Shown here: positions 56,601-64,000 of the stretch, one piece after another | Position numbering within the stretch: the stretch's first letter is position 1 | Layout of the letters: each line of letters starts with the position of its first letter | Assembly (NCBI GenBank): GCA_023014485.1 | Contig: JAJOZX010000926.1 | Location: forward strand, 673,001 to 737,000 | Length of the DNA: 64,000 nt | Direction of reading: 5' to 3' | DNA from: Bathynomus jamesi | Taxonomy: Eukaryota; Arthropoda; Malacostraca; Isopoda; Cirolanidae | Translations under genes and position numbers: made by a program | Notes under the pieces: model-generated | What the model was told of the DNA's origin: nothing | Database searches by the model: none | Seen by the model: the letters and a program-made list of their open reading frames with translations, nothing else

Positions 56601-57024
56601 ATTGTTGCAAGGGCCTAATTTCGGCGATCATGAAGCAATCAAGTCTCAAGTAAAAGACAAGCTGCAAATGGCTGTAAGAAATTGTAATTCTGACAGCAGT
56701 GGTAATAGTTCGGTGAACTCAGACTCATCATCTGAAGACGATTTCTTCAGAACTATGGACTGCTCATTCTCTGCTCCTAACAACAAGGAAGACTTGGAAG
56801 TCCTCAATTATTTGCAGGACACCAGTAAGGCACTCGACTCTTTAGATAGGTATCCTGCTATAAAGAAGATCTTCAAGAGGTATAACACCACGCTACCTTC
56901 CTCTGCACCAGTGGAACGGTTGTTTTCGTTTGCTGGCATGGTTCATAGCCCCAAACGAAGTCGTCTCTCGGATGGTAACTTTGAACAATTGGTTTTGCTG
57001 AAAGCAAATGTTTACAGCGGTTGA
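53671..57024 (+). CDS. hAT transposase with BED zinc finger, four exons, MITE-interrupted
   Basis: Exons 53671-53925, 54386-54653, 54826-55202 and 55666-57024; all introns are GT-AG and phases agree. Exon 1-2 form the BED finger: C-x2-C (ICRQC) and H-x4-H (RHLRKLH, joined across the splice). Exon 3 has VCVTCDIWSTNHRSFMGVTA (first Asp). Exon 4 has STVTDNASNMVKCF (second Asp), HIRCASHTLNLVA, TRWNSMYDSL, and SSAPVERLFSFAG (Glu) in the C-terminal dimerisation domain. Counting exons without the MITE and one target duplicate gives about 686 residues with no stop. So the only lesion is the MITE at 54859-55048. The protein would bind the subterminal repeats and catalyse excision and insertion in the nucleus. 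Confidence 0.88.
54859..55048. mobile_element. 190-bp hAT MITE in transposase exon 3
   Basis: Ends CAGTGGTTCTTAACC and its exact reverse; ATCTAGAC is duplicated on both sides (54851-54858 and 55049-55056). The centre contains GGGGGCGCGCCCCCC. The shared reading frame outside proves insertion into a functional exon. Confidence 0.95.
55415..55475. repeat. Perfect hairpin in the third intron
   Basis: AGCAAAATGTGGAAGAGTCC and the following bases to 55444 pair with 55447-55475, leaving a loop of about two bases. Confidence 0.85.
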
Positions 57025-57640
57025 ACATTAAATTAACACTCTTAACTTGCGGTTTTTACCCTTATATTGTCAGTAATTGCGTACTGCAGTAAAACTGTAA
57101 AATTAAATTCTATGTAAAAAATGTTTACTTATATATGCTGACCATTCATTGATATGGGTTATGGACCTGGTGAAATGAGAATTGAGAAAAATAGAACTAA
57201 AAACTATATGTAGGTCATTTAATAGTTTTTTCTTTGCTGATAAGTTATGATAATACTAAGTTTTAAGTTTACCACCTGAAAAACTGAAAGGGGAATCGTC
57301 AATCCCCGTGGTTTAGATCAGGTGACATGGGTAGGATGCGATGCTTGTATTGCCTCAGCCCTCAGGGGAGTATTAGGAGTGATACTTTTCAGGAGTGATT
57401 AACAAAATAATTTGTTTTTGTTTACTCTACAAGAGTACAACTTTTTTCAATTCATATAAAAGTGATCTTAAAAAGTGATCTTGAAAAGTGATCTTCAAGA
57501 TCACGATCTTGATCTGGATCTTCAAGATCACATTTTTCTGGTGATCTGATCTTGATCTTCAAGATCACATTTTTCTTGTGATCTGATCTTGATCTTCAAG
57601 ATCACCAAAGTTGGTGATCTTGCCCATCTCTGCCTGGAGC

Positions 57641-59938
57641 TCATATAGGGATCAATTTAGAATATTACAGAACACTTTTATACCCACTAAAATGGTTTCC
57701 TTGTCAACAAAGTCACCGAAATGGTTTAACAACGAAATTAGGAGGGCTATTACGGGAAGAAATAGAGCCTACAAACTACTAAAGTCGCATTTCAACCACA
57801 CTAATTCAGAAAACTATATAAACCTACGTAGGAGGGTTAAGTCCTTAATTAGATCAGCCAAACGTGATGAAGACGCTAGAGTTGCCTCACTCTGTAAAGT
57901 TAACCCTAAAGAATTTTTTGCCCATGTTAATAGCAGAAAGCCAATTAAAAATTCTGTAGGCCCCTTAAAAGATAGAAATGGCGTACTGAAATTCGATGAT
58001 AAAGATATAGCTAATATGTTAAACGAGTTCTTCGTTACAGTCTTCACGGAGGAAGACACAACAGAAGTGCCAAGTCCTCGGATTACATATGATGGTGACC
58101 ATCCCGTAGAGACCATAAGTTTTACGAGAAATGAGGTACAGCAATTAATTGATAAGATGAACAAATACAAATCACCTGGCCCCGACTTATTTCTTCCAAG
58201 GGTATTAAAAGAGGTTAGCCACAATGTTGTTGACGACTTAGTAACCATATTCAAACAATCAATCGAGTTAGGGAAAGTTCCAACCGACTGGAAGTTAGCA
58301 AATGTAACACCAATCTTTAAAAAGGGTGATAGGGAAAATCCTTGTAATTATCGCCCGATCAGTTTAACATCAGTTGTCGGCAAACTGTTGGAATCCATCA
58401 TTACAAAACGTATTGTGTATCACCTTGAATCTAACAATCAAATTTTTTATTCTCAACATGGATTTAGGCGACATAGATCCTGTCTGACAAACGTGTTAGA
58501 GTTTTTCCATAATATGCATACACTGTACGATGCAAGTAGGGCAATAGATATAGTGTATCTCGACTTTCAAAAAGACTTTGACAAAGTTCCTCACGCTAGA
58601 TTGATAGCTGAAGTCAAAGGACTAGGAATCACCGGGCTCGTTTCCAATTGGATTGAGGATTGGTTAAAAGATAGAAAGCAGAGAGTGGTAATAAATGGAG
58701 TGGCTTCGGAGTGGGCGCCCGTCACCAGTGGTGTCCCACAGGGTTCCGTTCTGGGTCCTTTACTTTTTATCATCTATATTAACGATATAGACGTCGGGCT
58801 TCTAAGTGCAATCTCCAAATTTGCAGACGATACGAAATTAGGAAGTAGTGTAGGTACTGAGGAGGGTGTAAGAAAGCTTCAGAACGATCTTGACAGGTTG
58901 GGCGAATGGTCTGCTACTTGGCAGATGCCATTCAACTTGGACAAATGTAAGGTAATGCACATAGGTTATAAAAACCCGAAGACCGATTACTCTCTCTTGG
59001 GAAGGAACTTGACTGAGACCGATCTAGAGAAAGACTTAGGAGTCTATATCAGCAACGATCTGAAACCGTCGAAGCACTGTGCAGAAGTCGAAAAGAGGGC
59101 CTTAAAATTATTATGTTATATTAAAAGACAGTTCCAGTTTCGGAACAAGGAGACTGTAATGTGTCTTTATAATTCTCTAGTCAGACCTCAACTGGAATAC
59201 TGTGCGCAGTTATGGTCTCCATCCCCTCAGGAAGGACATAGAAAGGTTAGAAAGAGTACAAGCAAGGGCTACAAAATTGATCCCTTCAATGAGAATGCAA
59301 AGCTACCAACGGAGATTCGAGCGCCTAAATCTGTTTAGCTTAGAGATGAGGAGGTTGCGGGGTCAGCTTATTCAAGTCTTTAAGATGCTCAAAGGAATAG
59401 ACAGGGTAGATTACAGAAACTTATTCTCACTTAATGCCAATCCGACAAGAAATAATGGGTTTAAACTGGAACTAAAGACATTTAGGACCTCTGTCTGCGG
59501 AAATTTATTTTCCTATAAAATAGTTAATATCTGGAACCAACTTCCCTCAGAGGTTGTTTCCAGTCAAAGTGTAAATGTGTTTAAAAATAGGCTAGACAAA
59601 GTACTGAATACTCTCACAGTTTAAGATTAAAACAAGAAAACTCTGCAGGAGTTCGCTTGCACAGTGTCTCTGTGAGCAAGCTAAATATAGAGCTATTTAT
59701 ATATTCTCCACTTTCCTGTAAAATTTCCTTGGCTACTTTTCCAGGGTCAAGGTATTTTCTTCAACCTTTTTCCGTACCTGCCTCTGGCAGGGAGGGAGCG
59801 GAGGGTGGGGAGAGAGCCTTCTACTTTTCTATCCAGTTTTCTACTACTGCTAGGATAGTTGAAAGAAAAATAAACTTTTAATAACAGGAACCTCCCAGAG
59901 TAGACCGACAGGTCTTTGAGGCTTCCTCTTGTCCTTGT

Positions 59939-59955
<17 letters not shown>
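57641..59955 (+). pseudogene. LINE-B reverse transcriptase and 3' end, resumed after the hAT
   Basis: The frame to 59338 includes KYKSPGPDLFLPRVLKE, FKKGDRENPCNYRPISLTSV, HGFRRHRSCLTNVLEFF, DFQKDFDKVPHARL, SGVPQGSVLGPLLFIIYIND and SKFADDTKLGSS: RT motifs 0-5 with an intact FADD box. A one-base shift near 59228 moves into a second frame (59202-59624) with RLERVQARATKLIPSMR, VNIWNQLPSEVVSS and FKNRLDKVLN, then a stop. The 3' UTR (GAACCTCCCAGAG, TCTTTGAGGC) ends in (CT)n. A copy of that UTR lies at 43287-43445. Jockey/CR1-like by endonuclease and RT pattern; clade not certain. Confidence 0.88.

Positions 59956-60010
<55 letters not shown>
59940..60010. repeat. (CT)n followed by (TA)n
   Basis: Compound repeat formed by the LINE-B tail and an adjoining TA array. 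Confidence 0.95.
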
Positions 60011-60059
60011 TAATGAAATAGTATTCAATTTAAGGTGTAGAAACATTTTCTTTCTTCCG

Positions 60060-60300
60060 ATTGGTCAGTCTTTGGAAGAAATGAAACACGGTCCTTGAAT
60101 GAACAAGTCAATCTCCGGCTCAGCTTCTGAATACACATTAGTGAGAGATGCACAAACCCCACCTCCAGGGTTTCATGAAATAAGCAAAATATTGCTTATT
60201 TCAGGAAATTGGCAGTACATTTGCCAAATTCATGAAATAAGCAAAATTATTGCTTATTTCATGAAATACGCAATTTCGCGCTGCGCAGCATGCCCAGTTT
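60060..60300. repeat. Dispersed repeat plus AAATAAGCAA hairpins
   Basis: 60070-60170 is similar to 42986-43085. 60172-60265 contains two inverted TGAAATAAGCAA/TTGCTTATTTCA pairs. Confidence 0.6.
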
Positions 60301-60303
60301 ACC

Positions 60304-60546
60304 CTATAAGGTCTTTCAGGGTAAAAGCAAAGATTACAGTATACAGTATATAATAAATTATCTTAATTTGGGTATAGCTGCTCTTTCATAACTTTATTGA
60401 ACATTATATTTATTACGATTAACCCACTTGACACTATAATTCTCGTTGGTCCAAGTTCCTATTTTAACATCTAAAGAATTTTATACAAACAATTTTGAGC
60501 ACAAATTTTTAAGTCAGTGAGACCGGAACATTTACTTTAAACTCAC
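60304..60546 (+). repeat. Direct repeat, copy 1
   Basis: Starts CTATAAGGTCTTTCAGGGTA and ends TTTACTTTAAACTCAC; nearly the same as 61673-61906 apart from small indels. Confidence 0.85.
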
Positions 60547-61672
60547 TATTATTTACTTTTGTCAACCCTCTGTAAACAAATAACATCTTAAAGTCTGTTA
60601 AAATTATTATAAAAATCAATTCCGGTACTTACCAGTTCATGTTATTTATAAACACCAAAGTATTTAATTTTATGTAGAAGATTTAAGTAAATATTATTCA
60701 AATACAGTTTAAGAATATTATTTATTTAACAGTTTTAGCTCTGAAATTAACTCCAAAATTTTATTAATATTCGTTTGAAGTTTTGAAAAATGTTGATACT
60801 GATAAAATATTTTTCGCCTTGTAATAAATCTCTCAAAAATGTTTCTTTTCTATGTAGTTAAAAAAATTAATATAAATTTTATAAATTTGTATTTATTTAT
60901 TCTATAAAACCAAATGTACACCTATTGCGTGCATTTAAATTACAAACTAATAATAATTAATACGAAGAATGTAATTTATTTTTAAGAAGTATTAAAAAAG
61001 TTTGTCCTGCTTATTCGGCACAATTAAGAAATATGATACACAGAAAACGGAAAATTTTTGCTATGTTTTTCTTCCTTAATCATTATAATGTGTACAGTAC
61101 TGTAAAATACTGTATGTACTATAATGTTCCAACTTTGAATGGCTTTAAGCGTGTCTTTAAGTAAAAAAATTGACTTGAATTATTCTTAATCCGTATTAAC
61201 TACAAAGTGCTGCCAAGTGTCAGTTTTACAATGCTTTTTTGCACAATAAAAATAAGTGCATAGAAAAATAAATAAATAACAAGTACACTTTCTTTGGAGG
61301 TAATATTAATAAATTACTCTAGTCAAGCCTGTAGGCTCTCCTTAGTAGTGTCAGTACTTTTCACGCTGTTAATGTTGAAATGTTAGGCTTGAACGCCTTG
61401 ATCTAATTTTTAAGTCACGATAACTTATTAATAAATCTACTTCTCATAAGGTTAATTGTGTGTAATTCAACGGGATTACATCTCTGTGTGTGTGTGTGTG
61501 TTGACAAGTATATTGTGAGTGAAATTAAGTTAGGTTAGGTTAGCATAAGTTACACTTGGTTGTAAGTTTTTTAGTGTCGATGTTATGGTTTCGTCAATTC
61601 CATCGGTATAAATCCTAATTAAGTAAATGAAAAGATTTATTTAAATTTCGGCTTCAGTTACCTGAAGGTAAG
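60547..61672. other. Interval between direct repeats, no gene
   Basis: AT-rich. Contains a (TG)n at about 61487-61502 and GTTAGGTTAGGTTAGC at about 61528. No RT, gag or integrase-like frame is seen. Confidence 0.5.
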
Positions 61673-61906
61673 CCTATAAAGCCTTTCAGGGTAAAAGCAA
61701 AGATTATATATAACAAATTATCTTAATTTGGGTATAGCTGCTCTTTCATAACTTTCTTGAACATTATATTTATTACGATTAACCCACTTGACACTATAAT
61801 TCTCGTTGGTCCAAGTTCCTATTTTAACATGTAAAGAATTTCATACAAACAATTTTGAGCACAAACTTTTAAGTCAGTGAGACCTGAACATTTACTTTAA
61901 ACTCAC
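61673..61906 (+). repeat. Direct repeat, copy 2
   Basis: About 1.37 kb downstream of copy 1, same orientation. Confidence 0.85.
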
Positions 61907-63105
61907 GGACCATTTAGAATTTTAGTGCAACGTCACATATTTGGGTCTCACCGCCTTTGGATATGAAGCTCAAAATTTTGATGGCTGTAGTATCTTTGTA
62001 AATTATAGTCTCACTGGCTTGTTCTCGATTTCATAAAATCGTATGCGATTTTGTGCACGAGTGACACAACTAGATATAAGCTTATTAAGTAAGTTTTCCT
62101 TACACGATACAACTTTAAATTTTATAATAACTAGTACAGTTCCCGTTACTTCGCTGACGGTTAGACAGGCTAAACTACAAAAAAAGAACCCAGCCGTGAA
62201 AATTTTGAGCTTCAATTGTGTCAACATTTCTGAATCTGGTATCTCCCAAAACCTCCTCACCCCCATTCATACAACTTGGGGGCTAACCCCCTCCCCCATT
62301 ACCCCACCCATCCCCCATTGCTAAACTACAGAAAAGAACAGTCATGAAAATCTTGAGCTTCACATTGCCGCCCGTAATACAATTTCTGAATTTTTTTCTC
62401 ACAATTTCTGAAAGTATGACGGACAGACGGACAGCTCTCTTATTATAATATAATATATATAGATAATAATAATAATAAAGATACAAAACAAAGTCGAAGC
62501 CACAAAAAAATACAGATAAAAATAAATAAGCTCTCAAATAACTAAAGAATATATACTAAGTATTATTACTCCTTTCCTGCTTGACATTAACTACCTAAAT
62601 GTTGACGTTTAGGGCGGAGCTACCTGGCTGGCGAAACATAAGTAAAATGTATTAATAATAGATGCATTCTGGGTTCAGGTCCAATTTTAAGTTTAAATTG
62701 TCCCTAAAAGACACTTGTTAACCTAAAAAAATATACTGAAAAAATATACAAACTAGTTTTTACTCTAAAACTATATACCTGTTATGAAGTATGTCCTTAC
62801 ATTATTATAATTTTTTAGAGCAGTACTCCGAGCCAGAAATTGGTCTGTTTGTGACGTCAAATGTAAACAAAGAGGTGTTTTCAAAGCCTACTTCTTGTGT
62901 CGCATTAATTTCTCTTTTGAAGCATCACCAACAGAAGAAAATTCAACTTGCGCAGTTTGATGAACATAAGGTAGTTAATGAACTTATTTTAAAAAATCAC
63001 TATTTTTGTAAAGCGGACCATATATCAAAAGTTATTTTAATATTATAAAAAAAATAGTTTAACGTCAGACACGTTTTTATATATCAAAATAAATCAATAG
63101 GCGTC
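61907..63105. other. Unassigned stretch
   Basis: Internal near-repeats AAAAAGAACCCAGCCGTGAAAA (62178) and AAAAGAACAGTCATGAAAA (62331) suggest a repeated element ending in GACGGACAGACGGACAG. The frame 62791-63048 follows a possible TTTTTTAG acceptor and is open but matches nothing I know. Confidence 0.4.
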
Positions 63106-63632
63106 TCTAAAGGAATTCATTGCCTGAATAGCCTGGTGCAGGGGTTCTTAACCTCTGGGTCGCGACCCAAACTTGGGTCATTAAATTGTCATTTATCATT
63201 TATTTATGTTATCCCTAATCATTTTAATATTATTATTTATTTTATTATATATTACGAGTGAATTGTTTGAAGGCATTGGTCGGCGAGCTAGCCCCGAGTC
63301 CAGAATTTGGATCGCAGCCTAAAAAGGTTAAAAACCCCTGGCCTAGTAGCTGAAAATCTGAAGCGCACAGGTTCGAGTCACGAGTAGGTGAAATTTTGTT
63401 TTCTCTGGCAGAAAGCAGAGGGGGTGCTGTGCCGGGGGAGCCATGGCCTCCCAATACGTTGGAGGAAGTTGGTACATTTAATATGATCTGTCGGTACACT
63501 GTAATAATTGCTACCTTTGTTACAGAATTAACTTTCGATAACAAAGTAGAGAAGAATAAATTTTGATCACGTGACATGCTGTACAGCAGACACGGACGTG
63601 GAACTGTTATCATCATCATTATTATTATTATA
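63106..63632 (+). mobile_element. tRNA-derived SINE split by a MITE
   Basis: The head AATAGCCTG joins, after the MITE, to TAGCTGAAAATCTGAAGCG and GGTTCGAGTC (canonical B box). The body runs to an ATCATCATCATTATTATT tail. Removing 63139-63340 and one duplicate rebuilds an A-box-like region. Confidence 0.75.
63139..63340. mobile_element. 202-bp hAT MITE
   Basis: Ends CAGGGGTTCTTAACCT and, reversed, CAGGGGTTTTTAACCTTTTT; flanking GCCTGGTG (63131-63138) and GCCTAGTA (63341-63348) agree at 6 of 8. Ends resemble the MITE at 54859-55048. Confidence 0.82.
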
Positions 63633-64000
63633 TGTGAAGAGGGCCTCAGCTATGTATGTGAGGAACCCCCGCGAGACCTCATGTGTGTGTGGGGGGGGTT
63701 CCCTATTTTTGAGCGGAACGATTAAACGCAGACATCAGTTTTGAGTGAAAAAATGTATTTTGCAACAAAAAATTAACAACAATCAATGGCGACACACAAT
63801 AATCAGTGATACTTCTAAATTTTTCTAACCTTTTCTATATTCTTTTATATTTCTTCATCGGCACTTCTCTTCCACATTTTTTCCTACTTTTTCTAGCCGC
63901 AAAATCGTCAAATATGTCCTCATAACTTAGTTTTCTTCCTACTTTTTTTTTTCAGTGGAAATAATAGCCAGATTTGACAGCCTATCCTGTGACATTGGAG
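63633..64000. other. Unassigned end of window
   Basis: A (G)n run at about 63691-63699 and T-rich sequence; nothing recognised. Confidence 0.4.

Larger units (their letters stand above)
53186..57632 (+). mobile_element. BED-finger hAT transposon (4,447 bp) inside LINE-B
   Basis: The ends CAGAGATGGGCACGATC and, reversed, CAGAGATGGGCAAGATC; CCTGGAGC flanks both (53178-53185 and 57633-57640), a perfect 8-bp duplication, and removing the element and one duplicate rejoins the LINE frame. Subterminal arrays of AAGATCAC/GTGATCTT words span about 53205-53355 and 57463-57618. A four-exon transposase gene lies between. A 190-bp MITE sits in exon 3. Confidence 0.93.

Noticed and set aside
60304..61906. 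Complete LTR element
   Set aside because: Direct repeats lack TG..CA ends and the interval has no coding sequence.
62791..63048. Small host gene exon
   Set aside because: One open frame with a possible acceptor is not enough; no recognisable family.

Overview
The window looks like a repeat-rich stretch of an invertebrate nuclear genome, most likely an arthropod and plausibly a decapod crustacean. The signs are TTAGG-type telomere-like islands, spliced genes with GT-AG introns, tRNA-derived SINEs, long (TA)n arrays, and a dense mix of hAT, Tigger, mariner, Merlin, non-LTR and Penelope-like elements. I recognise no ordinary host housekeeping gene, rRNA gene or CRISPR array, and no viral or toxin gene. 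Nearly every supportable coding region belongs to a mobile element, and most are broken.

Layout. 0-10.2 kb: the 3' end of an uncharacterised transposon-type gene, a 688-bp hAT MITE, a palindrome, another hAT MITE, a Tigger with a decayed hAT inside it, and a second Tigger-like element holding a LINE 3' end and a MITE. 10.5-22.2 kb: a deep nest. One LINE is split by a 10.4-kb element (A) with long terminal inverted repeats. A contains a hAT remnant, its own decayed transposase, a second long-TIR element (B, 14697-18956) with a three-exon transposase gene, and another LINE. 22.9-25 kb: an antisense LINE. 25.8-31.5 kb: hairpin modules, a foldback element and Merlin fragments. 30.9-34.1 kb: a hAT element that split a SINE and carries other fragments.

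34.5-36.9 kb: a Penelope-like element (PLE). 37.7-40 kb: a spliced antisense gene of an uncharacterised transposon-like family. 40-42.5 kb: hAT remnants, palindromes and a tRNA-like tandem array. 42.6-49.7 kb: LINE 3' ends, a deleted mariner, a second PLE and a 2.4-kb TIR element. 49.8-51.3 kb: palindromes, SINEs and a deleted hAT. 52.2-59.9 kb: a LINE split by a nearly complete BED-finger hAT (53186-57632), itself interrupted by a 190-bp MITE. 60-64 kb: direct repeats, a SINE split by a MITE, and unassigned sequence.

The best candidate for something poorly described is the A/B family. Both elements show long inverted repeats with similar termini, 4-bp target duplications, and transposases sharing FTDG..GQYKN, AEWHFFATSH and D-VGGT-KR motifs. 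I could not assign a superfamily from sequence alone; the 4-bp duplication makes a Sola-type origin a reasonable hypothesis. Both PLEs also carry hammerhead-ribozyme-like cores in their terminal repeats.
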